A stretch of 64,000 nucleotides of DNA from Cellulomonas sp. 73-145. Lineage in GTDB: Bacteria > Actinomycetota > Actinomycetes > Actinomycetales > Cellulomonadaceae. The stretch is taken from contig MKTI01000005.1 in NCBI GenBank assembly GCA_001898185.1, positions 434,001 to 498,000 on the forward strand. Direction: 5' to 3'. Made by a program: the position numbers and the translations under genes. Shown here piece by piece: positions 1 through 9,615 of this stretch (position 1 is its first letter; the number at the start of each line of letters is the position of its first letter). The notes under the pieces are model-generated. The model worked only from the letters and a program-made list of their open reading frames with translations. It made no database searches and had not been told where the DNA came from.

Positions 1-41
1 GTCGGAGCGGGGTCCGTTCCGTACGATCGACGAGCACCCGG

Positions 42-55
42 CCCGACCGGTCGGG
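42..55. promoter_or_regulatory. perfect 14-bp palindrome upstream of the LCP gene
   Basis: CCCGACCGGTCGGG is a perfect palindrome ending 26 bases before the GTG start of the LCP gene. It could be an operator or a G+C-rich hairpin in the 5' leader. No factor can be assigned; such palindromes also arise by chance in G+C-rich DNA. Confidence 0.3.
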
Positions 56-81
56 ACCAGGGGCGGCACCGAGGAGGACCA

Positions 82-1497
82 GTGAGCAACGAGCGACGTG
101 CGGCTGGGACGCCGCCACCGAGCTTCGACCCCGGTGCCCGGCGCCCTCGCCCCGATGGCGGGGAGGACTCGCCGATCGTCGTGGGCACGTCGCACCCAAG
201 CCGCCCGGCGACGCCTCGCCGGCCCGTCCCGCCCGCGGCTGCACCACCGGCGGTCCCACCTGCAGCACCGCCGCGGCGCCAGTCACGACCCGCTGTCCCT
301 GGTGCCGCACCGGCGGCCGAGCCGACGCCCACCCGCATCGACCGGGCCGTGCCGAACGCGGACCCGCGCCCGGGCCACGACGGCAGGCCTCCGGGCTCGA
401 CGCGCGCGATACCCGCACCGGTCCGACCGCCGGCGGCTGCTCGGCGGTCCGTCTCCTCCTCCGGCCGTCCCGTACCGCAGGTCGGCGCTGCCGCACCGGT
501 GCGGAACGGTCAGACGGAACGGCCGGCGACAGAGCCGGGACCGGCGGGACGCACCCGAGTCCACCGTCGCCGTCCTGCCGTCGTCCTGACGCTCGTCCTG
601 GTGCTGGTGCTGCTCCTGGCCTGGCCCGTGGGGCTGGCCATGTGGGCGAACGGCCGCCTGCACCACGTCTCCGCGCTGTCCGCAGCGGCGGCCACACCGG
701 GGACCACCTACCTGCTCGCCGGCTCCGACCAGCGGCCGGCGGACATGCAGGACGGCACCGCCGGAGCGCGGTCCGACACCATCCTGCTGCTGCACGTGCC
801 CACCAGCGGTCCGACCGCTCTGATCAGCATCCCGCGCGACAGCTACGTCCCCATCCCCGGGCACGGCTCCAACAAGATCAACGCCGCCTACTCCTGGGGT
901 GGCCCCAAGCTGCTGGTCGCCACCGTGGAGAAGCTGACCGGGATGAAGGTGGACCACTACGTCGAGGTCGGGTTCGGCGGCATCGAGACCGTGGTGAACG
1001 CGGTCGGCGGCGTCCACCTGTGCTCCGACCTCAACGTCAACGACCAGCTGAGCGGGCTCGTGTGGACGCCGGGCTGCCGCACGGTCGACGGGACGACGGC
1101 GCTGGCCTTCTCGCGGATGCGCTACTCCGACCCGACCGGGGACGTCGGCCGGACGGCGCGCCAGCGGCAGGTGATCTCGGCGATCACCAAGGTCGCCGCC
1201 TCGCCGTCCGTCCTCCTGGCCCCGGGCAAGCAGGTGGCCCTTGTCCGGGCGGGCACGGACTCGCTGACGGTCGACGACGCCACCGGCGTGCTGGACCTCG
1301 GCCGCCTCGCGCTCGACTTCCGGGCCGCGACAGGCCCGAAGGGCATCACGGGCACGCCGCCGATCAAGAACCTCGACTACCGCCCCGGCAACGTGGGGGC
1401 GGCGGTGCAGCTCGACCCGGCGGCCACACCGACCTTCTTCGCCCAGATCAGGGACGGCAAGCTCCCGGCCGGCACCGTCGGAGGCACCCCGAAGTGA
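82..1497 (+). CDS. LytR-CpsA-Psr (LCP) family cell-wall glycopolymer ligase
   Basis: LCP proteins transfer undecaprenyl-linked glycopolymers (in actinobacteria arabinogalactan or teichoic-like polymers) onto peptidoglycan outside the membrane. The 471-residue product has a Pro/Arg-rich, probably disordered cytoplasmic part (residues 1-155), one membrane segment at about 162-185, and an extracellular LCP domain from about 205 to 375. Family motifs are visible: the GSDQRP loop, the SDTILL strand, the IPRDSYV motif with the Arg-Asp pair, and a TARQRQV-type basic motif near residue 360. The GTG start has GAGGAGG upstream at a good distance. It ends 14 bases before the convergent purK. The proline-rich tail is longer than usual. 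The family is secure; the polymer is not. Confidence 0.93.
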   Translation: MSNERRAAGTPPPSFDPGARRPRPDGGEDSPIVVGTSHPSRPATPRRPVPPAAAPPAVPPAAPPRRQSRPAVPGAAPAAEPTPTRIDRAVPNADPRPGHDGRPPGSTRAIPAPVRPPAAARRSVSSSGRPVPQVGAAAPVRNGQTERPATEPGPAGRTRVHRRRPAVVLTLVLVLVLLLAWPVGLAMWANGRLHHVSALSAAAATPGTTYLLAGSDQRPADMQDGTAGARSDTILLLHVPTSGPTALISIPRDSYVPIPGHGSNKINAAYSWGGPKLLVATVEKLTGMKVDHYVEVGFGGIETVVNAVGGVHLCSDLNVNDQLSGLVWTPGCRTVDGTTALAFSRMRYSDPTGDVGRTARQRQVISAITKVAASPSVLLAPGKQVALVRAGTDSLTVDDATGVLDLGRLALDFRAATGPKGITGTPPIKNLDYRPGNVGAAVQLDPAATPTFFAQIRDGKLPAGTVGGTPK

Positions 1498-1511
1498 GGT
1501 GACCTCCCGCC

Positions 1512-2690
1512 TCAGACGCTGTCGCCGCGGATCAGGGCTGCGGCGCGGCGGGCCCGGTCGCGGACGTCCTCGAGGTCCTCGCCGCTGACGTTCACGTGGC
1601 CGAGCTTGCGTCCGGCACGCACCTCCTTGCCGTAGAGGTGCACCTTGGCCGCCGGGTCCGCCGCAGCGACCGCCGGCAGGGCGGCGGTGGGGTCGGGCAG
1701 CGAGGTACCGAGCACGTTGGCCATCACGGTCCAGCGAGCCCGTGGCGAGGGGTCGCCCAGAGGCAGGTCGAGAACGGCCCGCAGATGCTGCTCGAACTGG
1801 CTGGTCACCGCGCCGTCGATGGTCCAGTGGCCGCTGTTGTGCGGACGCATGGCGAGCTCGTTGACGAGAACGCGGGGCGGCCCACCGGCCTCGTCCGGCA
1901 CCTCGAACAGCTCGACGGCGAGCACTCCCGTGACGTCGAGGCCTTCCGCGACGGCACGGGCGACGGCTTGGGCGCGCGCCTCGGTCGCCGGGTGGAGACC
2001 GGGAGCCGGTGCGGTCACCTCCGAGCAGACGCCGTCCACCTGGACGGACTCGACCACCGGCCAGCCGACCAGCTCGCCGGAGGGCCGCCGCGCCACCAGG
2101 GCAGCCAGCTCGCGGCTGAACGGCACCCGCTCCTCCACCAGCAGTGGTGCTCCGGAGCCGTCCGCCGCGGCCGCGAGCCAGTCGATCACCTCGTCCGCCG
2201 AGGAGACCACCCGGACGCCCTTGCCGTCGTACCCGCCGTGGGACGTCTTCACCACCCCGGTGCCGCCGTGGCCCTCGAGGAACTCCGTCAGCTCCAGCTC
2301 GGTGGAGACGGGCGCCCATTCCGGGCACGGGACCCCGAGTGCGGTGAGCCGTGACCGCATGACGATCTTGTCCTGCGCGTGCCGCAGCGCACCGGCGGAC
2401 GGGTGCACCGCCACGCCACGCGCTGCCAGTGCGTCCAGCACGCTGTTCGGGACGTGCTCGTGCTCGAAGGTCAGCACGTCCGCACCCTCGGCGAGCTGTT
2501 CGAGGACGCCCGGCTCGCGTGGCATCCCCACCGGCGAGTCGACGACGACCTGCGCCGCGGACGACGTGGCCGACTCGACGAGGACGCGGAGGTGCAGGCC
2601 GAGCGCGGTCGCAGCCGGCGTCATCATGCGCGCCAGCTGGCCGCCACCGACCACCGCGACCACCGGAGGGCTGCCCACGGGGAACGTCAC
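1512..2690 (-). CDS. purK: 5-(carboxyamino)imidazole ribonucleotide synthase (PurK)
   Basis: PurK makes N5-carboxyaminoimidazole ribonucleotide from AIR, ATP and bicarbonate in de novo purine synthesis. The protein has the N-terminal VVGGGQLARMM nucleotide-binding turn, a TFEHEHVP motif, the ATP-grasp core with KTSHGGYDGKG, and the NELAMRPHNSGHWTIDGAVTSQFEQH stretch typical of PurK. About 392 residues, normal length. The frame stays open to a TTG at 2723, but the GTG at 2690 places VAVVGGGQ near the N-terminus as in relatives; neither has a convincing ribosome site. purE, often adjacent, is not in the window. It is divergent from the gtrA-like gene. Confidence 0.95.
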   Translation of the reverse strand: MTFPVGSPPVVAVVGGGQLARMMTPAATALGLHLRVLVESATSSAAQVVVDSPVGMPREPGVLEQLAEGADVLTFEHEHVPNSVLDALAARGVAVHPSAGALRHAQDKIVMRSRLTALGVPCPEWAPVSTELELTEFLEGHGGTGVVKTSHGGYDGKGVRVVSSADEVIDWLAAAADGSGAPLLVEERVPFSRELAALVARRPSGELVGWPVVESVQVDGVCSEVTAPAPGLHPATEARAQAVARAVAEGLDVTGVLAVELFEVPDEAGGPPRVLVNELAMRPHNSGHWTIDGAVTSQFEQHLRAVLDLPLGDPSPRARWTVMANVLGTSLPDPTAALPAVAAADPAAKVHLYGKEVRAGRKLGHVNVSGEDLEDVRDRARRAAALIRGDSV

Positions 2691-2832
2691 GGTGCAGGAG
2701 CGTAACTGCGCGGGCGTCGGCAAGGCCTCTCATGGGCGCAAACTGAGAACCGATGTGGGAGTGTGGTGGAGGTCGCACCGCTCGCCGATCCTTGCCCAGG
2801 CCGCGCTCAGGCTCCGGCGATATGGTTTCCGG

Positions 2833-3420
2833 GTGACAGCCGCAGACGAGACCCTCGTCCCCCATGCCCTGGACCGGGCCCACACCCGGGCCGTGGCCGA
2901 GGACGACGCTCTGCTGCTCGAGGAGCCGCTCTCCGGCCGCTTCACCGTGGGCGGCCGGCTGAACCTGGCCGCCCTGCGCGCGTGGCTCTGGGAGATGGCA
3001 CGCTTCCTCGCCGTCGGCGGCCTCTCCTTCGTCGTCGATCTCGGCCTGTTCAACCTGCTGCTCTACGGCCCGGGTCACCTGCTGGGGCACAAGCCGCTGA
3101 CCGCCAAGATCCTCTCGGTCACGCTGGCGACCCTGGTGTCCTGGGTGGGCAACCGGTACTGGACCTTCTCCGAGCACAGGACCAACCGCGGTGCGCGCGA
3201 GCTGGTCGTCTACGGCGCGATCAACGTCGTCGGCGCCCTGGTCCCCGTGGGGACGTTGGCGTTCTCGCGCTACACGCTGGCGCTCGCCGGTCCGCTTGCG
3301 GACAACGTCTCCACCGTCATCGGCATCGCTGCGGCGACCGTGCTGCGGTACGTCGGCTACAAGAAGTGGGTGTTCACGGGTTCCACGGCCGGCGCGAACG
3401 CGGTCGCCGAGACGGTCTGA
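2833..3420 (+). CDS. GtrA family membrane protein
   Basis: This 195-residue protein has an acidic cytoplasmic N-terminus of about 50 residues and four predicted membrane helices: about 55-80, 90-112, 128-150 and 158-178. The pattern FLAVGGLSFVVDLGLFNLLL, then LVSWVGNRYWTFSEHR and YVGYKKWVF, is that of GtrA/DPMS-like proteins, which move polyprenyl-phosphate-linked sugars across the membrane or assist glycosyltransferases. The GTG start has no strong ribosome site. Divergence from purK and closeness to an LCP gene fit cell-envelope polysaccharide work, but the substrate is unknown. Confidence 0.85.
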   Translation: MTAADETLVPHALDRAHTRAVAEDDALLLEEPLSGRFTVGGRLNLAALRAWLWEMARFLAVGGLSFVVDLGLFNLLLYGPGHLLGHKPLTAKILSVTLATLVSWVGNRYWTFSEHRTNRGARELVVYGAINVVGALVPVGTLAFSRYTLALAGPLADNVSTVIGIAAATVLRYVGYKKWVFTGSTAGANAVAETV

Positions 3421-3530
3421 CCCCTCCATGGCCGGCCGCCACCTCGTGGCGGTACGGACGCAGTGACCCGTGCGGCATGCCGCTGCACCAGCGGTGCCGG
3501 TGGTCGACGGACGCGCCCGCGAGCCTGCGG

Positions 3531-4853
3531 TCAGCGCCGCCGGCGCTCTCCCTTGGAGGACACCGCGGCGCCGCGAGGCAGCACGACGTCGGGTGCGAGC
3601 GCCGCCGGTACTCCGGCCAGGAACAGGGCGAACACCGCGGGGCGTCGCTGCGCGAGCTCCAACCTGCCGCCGTCCGCGTTCACCAGGTCCCGGGCCAGCG
3701 CGAGCCCCAGACCGGTCCCGGCGCCGGACGTCACCTCGCGCTCGAAGATCCGCGGGGCGAGGTCGTCGGGCACGCCCTGACCCTCGTCGGCCACCTCGAC
3801 CACCACCGCACCGGAGGGTCCACCGCTACGAGCCCGGACCGTCGTGGTGCCGGCGCCGTGCTTCAGCGAGTTCTCGATCAGGGTCGCGAGCACCTGGGCG
3901 AGCGCCCCCGGGGTGGCCAGCACCTGTGTGGTGCGGTCGACGTCGACGACGAGCTCGCGGTCCGCCACCGCGAAGGGACGCTCCCACTCCTCCTCCTGCT
4001 GGTGCACCACCTCCCACAGCACGACGGCCTCCGTGGTGCCGCCCTGCGCCTTGCGCGAGCGTGAGAGCAGGTCGTCGACGACGCGCACCAGCCGCTCGAC
4101 CTGCTCGAGGCAGATCCGCGCCTCCTCCTTGACCTCGGGCTCGCCCGTGGTCAGCGTGATCTCCTCCAGCCGCATCGTGAGTGCCGTCAGCGGGGTCCGG
4201 AGCTGGTGCGACGCGTCCGACGCGAACTGCCGCTCGGCGGCCAGCCGACCGGCCATGCGGTCCGCGCTGCGCGCCAGCTCGGCGGCGACCAGGTCGATCT
4301 CCTCCACGCCGGACGGGTCGAGGTGCGGGCGCACCTGGCCGGAGCCGAGCTGCTCGGCCGACGCTGCCAGGTACACGAGTGGCGCCGCGAGGCGGTTCGC
4401 CTGCCAGATGGCCATCGCGATCCCCGCGGCGAACGCGACGACGGCTGCGACGACGACGAGGGCGATCACCCGCGCCGATCGCCAGAACACGTCCCACCAG
4501 GAGACGTACAACGCCACGGAGGCGCCGTCGCTGCTGGTCACATCGACGGACAGGACCCGGCCGGACATCGTCGGACCGGCCGTGTACACGGAGCCGTCCG
4601 GACCGTGCACCACGACGGAGGAGGCGATGTCCCCGCCACCTCCGGTGTACGGCTCGAGCATCGTGTCCGTGAGGTCGATCTGCTGGTCGATCCGGAAGTC
4701 GACGGCCCGCGCTGCGGAGGTCGCGCGGGCCTCGAGCCCACGCATCTCGCTCTCGCGCACCAGCTGTGCGCCGAGGAAGGCGAGCGGGAACCCCAGTAGC
4801 ACCACCGCGACGGTGACCGCCGCGATCGTGGCCTGCAGGACGCGACGGCGCAC
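3531..4853 (-). CDS. sensor histidine kinase, HAMP type
   Basis: Membrane-bound kinase of a two-component pair. Layout: first membrane helix at residues 8-30, an extracytoplasmic sensor loop of about 95 residues, second helix near 127-150, HAMP linker, HisKA dimerisation domain with the phospho-accepting His in ASHQLRTPL (about residue 223), and an ATPase domain with N-box ENSLKHG, G1 box DEGQGVP and G2 box GTGLGLAL. The GTG start lies 3 bases after the stop of the regulator gene, so the two are co-transcribed, regulator first. The ligand cannot be read from the loop. It converges with the gtrA-like gene. Confidence 0.93.
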   Translation of the reverse strand: MRRRVLQATIAAVTVAVVLLGFPLAFLGAQLVRESEMRGLEARATSAARAVDFRIDQQIDLTDTMLEPYTGGGGDIASSVVVHGPDGSVYTAGPTMSGRVLSVDVTSSDGASVALYVSWWDVFWRSARVIALVVVAAVVAFAAGIAMAIWQANRLAAPLVYLAASAEQLGSGQVRPHLDPSGVEEIDLVAAELARSADRMAGRLAAERQFASDASHQLRTPLTALTMRLEEITLTTGEPEVKEEARICLEQVERLVRVVDDLLSRSRKAQGGTTEAVVLWEVVHQQEEEWERPFAVADRELVVDVDRTTQVLATPGALAQVLATLIENSLKHGAGTTTVRARSGGPSGAVVVEVADEGQGVPDDLAPRIFEREVTSGAGTGLGLALARDLVNADGGRLELAQRRPAVFALFLAGVPAALAPDVVLPRGAAVSSKGERRRR

Positions 4854-4856
4854 CGG

Positions 4857-5555
4857 CTAGACCCGGTCGAGCGCGCTGGGTGCGGTCTCGAAGCGGAAGC
4901 CCATCCCCCGCACGGTGGTGATGTAGCGCGGCGCGTTGGCGTCGTCGCCGAGCTTGCGGCGCAGCCACGAGACGTGCATGTCGAGCGTCTTGGTCGAACC
5001 CGTCGGGTCCGAGCCCCAGACCTCACGCATCAGGCCGTCACGGCCGACGACGGCACCGGCCGACCCGACCAGGACACGGAGGAGCTCGAACTCCTTGGCC
5101 GTCAGGTGCAGCTCCCGCTCTCCCTGGAACGCCCGGTGCGCAGTGACGTCGACGCGGACATCCTGCGCGTGCAGCTCGTCGTCCTCCACGAGCTCGGCGC
5201 CGCTGCGCCGCAGGAGCGCACGAACGCGTGCGAGCAGCTCGGCGAGCCTGAACGGCTTGGTGACGTAGTCGTCGGCGCCGGCGTCGAGGCCGACGACGAG
5301 GTCCACCTCGTCGGCGCGTGCGGTGAGCACCAGCACCGGCGTGCTCAGGCCCTGGTGGCGGATGGCACGGGCGACGTCCAGGCCGTCCATGTCCGGGAGA
5401 CCGAGGTCCAGCACGACGAGGTCCGCCGTCGGCGCACCGTCGATCGCGCCTTGACCGGTTCCTTGCACGTCCACGTCATAACCTTCACGCCCGAGGGCCC
5501 GGGCCAAAGGTTCTGCAATCGCCGGATCGTCCTCCGCCAGCAGCACCTGGGTCAT
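4857..5555 (-). CDS. OmpR/PhoB family response regulator
   Basis: Receiver domain at residues 1-115 with the acidic pair EDD, phospho-acceptor Asp in LVVLDLGLPD (about residue 50), conserved Thr in LVLTAR and Lys in VTKPF. A winged-helix DNA-binding domain follows (about 135-225), with LTAKEFELLRVL and RGMGFRF typical of the OmpR/PhoB class. 232 residues, normal length. It is the first gene of a two-gene operon with the kinase at 3531-4853. It is divergent from the EccC-like ATPase gene, which is a possible but unproven target. Confidence 0.95.
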   Translation of the reverse strand: MTQVLLAEDDPAIAEPLARALGREGYDVDVQGTGQGAIDGAPTADLVVLDLGLPDMDGLDVARAIRHQGLSTPVLVLTARADEVDLVVGLDAGADDYVTKPFRLAELLARVRALLRRSGAELVEDDELHAQDVRVDVTAHRAFQGERELHLTAKEFELLRVLVGSAGAVVGRDGLMREVWGSDPTGSTKTLDMHVSWLRRKLGDDANAPRYITTVRGMGFRFETAPSALDRV

Positions 5556-5720
5556 TGGCCCATGCTAGGTCACGAGCGGGTCTGCTCCGCTACCGGCGTG
5601 CAGGTGGGGCGGACTTTCGCACGGCACCCGAACCGACCGACGCCCCTGGGGATCGGTGCGCGGCTCCGCGGACCCTCCGGGTGCCCCGACGGGCCGGTGT
5701 CTCGACGACAGGGTCGGCGC

Positions 5721-8700
5721 GTGCGTCTGACCGTCCTCCATGCCGACAAGGGACCGAACCCGGTACGAGCGACCGACGTGGAGGTCCACGCGGGGACGTC
5801 GGTGGCGACGCTGCGCACGGAGGTCGCGCGGCTCACCGGCCGACCCGAGTGGGCCTCCCTCAGGACCACCCTGACCGCCGACGGCATCCCCGTGGACGAC
5901 TCGCACCCCGCCGGCCTCACCCCGGTGCTGCCGGGGGCTGTGCTGTCGGTCGGCGCTCCCAGCGCCGTGCCGCCGGAACGGCGCTGGCTGACGTGCGCAC
6001 GCCACCTGGCGGTGGTCGCGGGGCCGGACTCCGGCACCGTGCTGCCGCTCGGGCTGGCGCGCAGCACCACCGTGGGCCCCGGCGAAGAGCTGGTGGTCCG
6101 GGACGACGGATGGCAGTCGCCGCTGCGGCTCCGCGTGCGTGCGGCGCGCCGGCGGGGCACGCGTACCGGACGGCGGCACGGGCCCGTGGTCCTCGTGCGG
6201 ACCACGGGTGACGCGGTCCTGGCGCGACGGGGGTCCACCCGCACCCGGCGCCTGCCCCGTCGACACTGGGCACGCTGGCCGCTCGGGGCCGCGGTGCACG
6301 TCGGGACCAGCGTCCTCGAGCTGCGGGACGTCGCCGCGCCGCCGGGATCCGGTGCACCGCCGATCCAGCACACCGCCCCGCACGGTCCGGGACGCACCGC
6401 GGAACCGAGGGGCCGACGCGGCCGACGCGGCGGCGGGTTCGCGGCGATGGCGGCGTCGACCGTGGGCACCACCGTGACCGGCGTCGTCCTCGCGGTCGCC
6501 GTGCACCAACCTCTGCTCGCCCTGACGAGCCTCACCGGACCGCTCCTGTGGTGGGCGAACCGACGGACGGTGCCGGCGGCACCGGCATCGCCGGAGAACG
6601 CGGTGGACGGCGGACCGCCCGACATCGCGTCCCTGCGCCTCGCCGTGGCGCTCGGCGCGCCCGGGACCGATCTGACGGTTCCGGCGCCGTGGGACGACGA
6701 CGGCTGCCTCGCGGTGGTCGGTGCGGAGGAGCCCGTCCTGGCGGCGGCGCGGGCCATCGTGCTGGGCGAGCTCGGCAGCCGTGGGGCGTGCAGCGTCACG
6801 GTCCGCGGTCGCCATGTGTCCGACTGGGCCTGGCTGGTCTGGAGCGGTGCTGCCTCCCACGCGCTCCCCGGCACGGGCACGTCCGCGACCCGCACGGGCC
6901 CGTCGCCGCGGGCACTGGTCGTGGTGGACGGCGGCGAGAGTGCCGCGGAGGTGACGCGGTGGCGCGCTCACGCTCCGGCGACGCAGCGGCTGCTCTGGGT
7001 GGGCAGAGGAAGCGCCGCTGCGCCGGCGTGGTGCCGGAACGTGCTGACCGTGACGGCCGCCGGTTCCGTGCTGCGATCGGGCGACGAAGCTCCACGGGTC
7101 GTGCCGAGCGTGGGGGTCCGGGCCGACGTCGCACAGGCGCACGCGCGAGCACTGGGCCGCGCGATGCAGGCACCGGGCGCAGCGGTCGCCGAGCCGTCGA
7201 CCGCCGTCGACGGCATCCGGCTCAGCAGTTGCCCCGACGCGACAGCGCTCGTGGACCTGCCCGGGACGCCCGCGGCGGAGCCGTCAGCGGTCGCGGCGGC
7301 CTGGTCGGCACCGCCGCCCGGGCTGAGGACCCCTTTCGGGGAGGGGCCGGACGGCCGCGCCGTGTGGCTCGACCTGGTCCGCGACGGACCCCACGCCGTG
7401 GTGGCCGGCACCACCGGTGCGGGCAAGTCCGAGCTGCTGACCACGCTCGTGCTCGGACTGGCCCTGACGTACCCACCCCGGCGCCTGGCCGTCCTGCTCG
7501 TCGACTTCAAGGGCGGCACGGGCCTGCCGGGACTCACCACGCTGCCGCACGTGGTCGGTCGGCTCTCGGACCTGGACGCGGCCGGCGCGCGGCGCGTGCT
7601 GCTCGGCCTGGGGGCGGAGCTGCGGCGCCGCGAGCGGATCGTGGCCCGCGCCGGGGTGCGTGACGTCGAGGAGCTGCAGCCCGCCGCCGGCTGCCCGGTC
7701 CCGCCGCGGCTGCTCGTGGTGATCGACGAGTTCCGCGCACTGGCCGACGACCTGCCGGAGCTCGTGCCCGGGCTCGCACGGGCCGCCGCGCAGGGCCGCT
7801 CGCTCGGGGTGCACCTGGTGCTGGCGACCCAGCGCCCCGCGGGTGCCGTGCCGGCGGAGCTGCGGGCCAACGTCTCGCTCCGGGTGGCGCTCCGGGTGGT
7901 CGACGCCGCCGACTCCGTGGACCTGGTCGGCGTCCCGGATGCGGCCCGGATCGATTCCGGCACGCCGGGTCGGTGCGTCCTCGTCCGTGGGGGTGGTGCC
8001 GCGGAGGCCGTCCAGGTCGCACGGGCCGGCGCCTCCGGGCGACACCGCCGCGTCCAGCTCGCGAGGCCCGCGGCGGAAGAGGTCGGCGCCGGGCCCACGG
8101 GACCCGCGTGGACGCCTCTCGCGCGGGAAGCCGGAACGGCGCCCGACCCGGTCGCCTGCTGGGTCGCCGCCGTCAGGGCTGCCGCGGTCGACATGCCTCC
8201 TCCCGACGTCCCCTGGCTTCCCGAGCTGCCCGAACGCGTCGCCCTCGCCGACCTGGCCCCCGGCCCTGGACTGGCGCTCGCGTTGGCAGACGTGTCGGAG
8301 GAGCAGCGTCGGACGACCGTCCGCTGGCGGCCGGACGACGGCCACCTCCTCGTGCTGGGCGGGCCGCGCTCCGGGCGCAGCACGACGCTGGTCGCCGTCG
8401 GCCGGCAGGCTCTCGTCTCGGGCAGGGACGTGCACGCCCTGGGCCTGCCACCGTCCGCGGTCGAAGCGCTGCGAGGGGCGGTCCCGGAGGGGCTCGGCAC
8501 GGTGGCCGCGGTCGACGACGTGGTGACGGTCGCTCGGCTGCTGGACTCCCTGACGCGGGGACTTCCGGCGTCCGGACGTCCGGTGCTGCTGGTCGACGGG
8601 CTCGACGGGGCGCTCGACCACCTCGCCTCGGTGGCGCGCGGTGCCGGGGTACAGCTGCTCACCTCGCTCTGGGAGCGCTCGGACCCACCGGTCTGCGTGG

Positions 8701-9605
8701 CGGCGAGCGCGCCGGTGTCGCCGCTGACCAGCCGGCTGCTCGGCGCCTTCCCCGACCGCCTGGTCCTGGGAGTCGCCGATCCGACGCTCGACGCGCTGGC
8801 GGGTGTCCCCCCGGCACTGAGCGCGCCGCGCCTCGCGCCGGGCAGGGCGGTCCACGTCCGCGCCGCCGGAGCCCTCCTGTGCCAGGTCGCCCTCCCCGAC
8901 GCCGTCCAGGCGACGCCGCCCGCACAACGGCGGCATGGCCCTCTGCGGCTCTGTGCGCCCCCGAGCATCGCACCTTGGAGCGGCGCACCGGCGCGTCTGA
9001 CCGCGGACTGCCGCCTGCACCTCCCGCTCGGCCTGGGCGCGGACGGGCACGGCGTCGTCGAGGTCGACCTGACCGACTCGCTGCTGGTCGCCGGGCCCGC
9101 CGGTTCTGGGCGCAGCACCGCTCTGGTGGGCATAGCGAGAGCCCTGGAGCACCTCGGCATCGCCACGTGCGGAGCGGCGGAGCTGCTCGATACCTCCTCC
9201 GGCGCGCCACCGGGACGGCTGCTCGAGACGCTCCGTCCGGGTGGTGAGGTGGTGCTCGTCCTCGACGACCTCGACGACCTCGAGCGGATGGACGCTCACC
9301 TCGCCCAGGAGCTCGCCGAACGGCTTGGTGCGCAGCGTCGCGCGGCCGGCGGGGCACCGCTGCTCCGCGTGGTGGCGGCGACGTCGACCGCGCACGCCGT
9401 CGCCAGCTACCGCGGGCTGGTCCCGACGATGCTGCGTTCCCGCCGCCTCGTCGTCCTCGATCCGCGGGAGCCCGGTTCCCTCGACCTCATCGGTTCGCAG
9501 GCACGCTGGCTCGTCGACCCCGTCGGAGGACGACCCGGGCGCGGGGTCCTGCGCCGGGACGGGGACGTCGCTCCTGTTCAGCTCTGGGGCCCGCACGCCG
9601 ACTGA
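5721..9605 (+). CDS. EccC/EssC-like FtsK-SpoIIIE ATPase (type VII secretion type)
   Basis: A 1294-residue protein with three FtsK/SpoIIIE-type ATPase modules, the plan of EccC/EssC, the motor of type VII (ESX) secretion. Residues 1-210 resemble the small beta-rich N-terminal domains of EssC; one or two membrane helices lie near 240-275. Module 1 has an intact Walker A (AGTTGAGKSE, about 562) and Walker B (LLVVIDEF, about 665). Modules 2 (GGPRSGRST, near 878) and 3 (GPAGSGRST, near 1123) have Arg for the Walker lysine, so they are probably inactive or regulatory, as known for later EccC modules. The GTG start was chosen because the recognisable domain begins there. No WXG100, EccB/D/E or mycosin gene lies nearby, so it is an orphan here. 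Confidence 0.85.
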   Translation: MRLTVLHADKGPNPVRATDVEVHAGTSVATLRTEVARLTGRPEWASLRTTLTADGIPVDDSHPAGLTPVLPGAVLSVGAPSAVPPERRWLTCARHLAVVAGPDSGTVLPLGLARSTTVGPGEELVVRDDGWQSPLRLRVRAARRRGTRTGRRHGPVVLVRTTGDAVLARRGSTRTRRLPRRHWARWPLGAAVHVGTSVLELRDVAAPPGSGAPPIQHTAPHGPGRTAEPRGRRGRRGGGFAAMAASTVGTTVTGVVLAVAVHQPLLALTSLTGPLLWWANRRTVPAAPASPENAVDGGPPDIASLRLAVALGAPGTDLTVPAPWDDDGCLAVVGAEEPVLAAARAIVLGELGSRGACSVTVRGRHVSDWAWLVWSGAASHALPGTGTSATRTGPSPRALVVVDGGESAAEVTRWRAHAPATQRLLWVGRGSAAAPAWCRNVLTVTAAGSVLRSGDEAPRVVPSVGVRADVAQAHARALGRAMQAPGAAVAEPSTAVDGIRLSSCPDATALVDLPGTPAAEPSAVAAAWSAPPPGLRTPFGEGPDGRAVWLDLVRDGPHAVVAGTTGAGKSELLTTLVLGLALTYPPRRLAVLLVDFKGGTGLPGLTTLPHVVGRLSDLDAAGARRVLLGLGAELRRRERIVARAGVRDVEELQPAAGCPVPPRLLVVIDEFRALADDLPELVPGLARAAAQGRSLGVHLVLATQRPAGAVPAELRANVSLRVALRVVDAADSVDLVGVPDAARIDSGTPGRCVLVRGGGAAEAVQVARAGASGRHRRVQLARPAAEEVGAGPTGPAWTPLAREAGTAPDPVACWVAAVRAAAVDMPPPDVPWLPELPERVALADLAPGPGLALALADVSEEQRRTTVRWRPDDGHLLVLGGPRSGRSTTLVAVGRQALVSGRDVHALGLPPSAVEALRGAVPEGLGTVAAVDDVVTVARLLDSLTRGLPASGRPVLLVDGLDGALDHLASVARGAGVQLLTSLWERSDPPVCVAASAPVSPLTSRLLGAFPDRLVLGVADPTLDALAGVPPALSAPRLAPGRAVHVRAAGALLCQVALPDAVQATPPAQRRHGPLRLCAPPSIAPWSGAPARLTADCRLHLPLGLGADGHGVVEVDLTDSLLVAGPAGSGRSTALVGIARALEHLGIATCGAAELLDTSSGAPPGRLLETLRPGGEVVLVLDDLDDLERMDAHLAQELAERLGAQRRAAGGAPLLRVVAATSTAHAVASYRGLVPTMLRSRRLVVLDPREPGSLDLIGSQARWLVDPVGGRPGRGVLRRDGDVAPVQLWGPHAD

Positions 9606-9615
9606 CGGGCGAGGC

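Noticed and set aside
2691..2723. TTG at 2723 as the purK start
   Set aside because: It adds 11 residues without family similarity and the GAGAGG motif is only 2 bases from it, too close for a ribosome site.
283..3429. A 1048-codon open frame on the minus strand
   Set aside because: It runs antisense through the LCP, purK and gtrA-like genes, is rich in Arg/Gly/Ala with no domain, and is a by-product of G+C-rich codon use.
8670..8683. TGGGAGCGCTCGGA, resembling the CebR-like operators
   Set aside because: It lies deep in the EccC-like coding sequence and encodes ordinary codons (Trp-Glu-Arg-Ser); probably chance.
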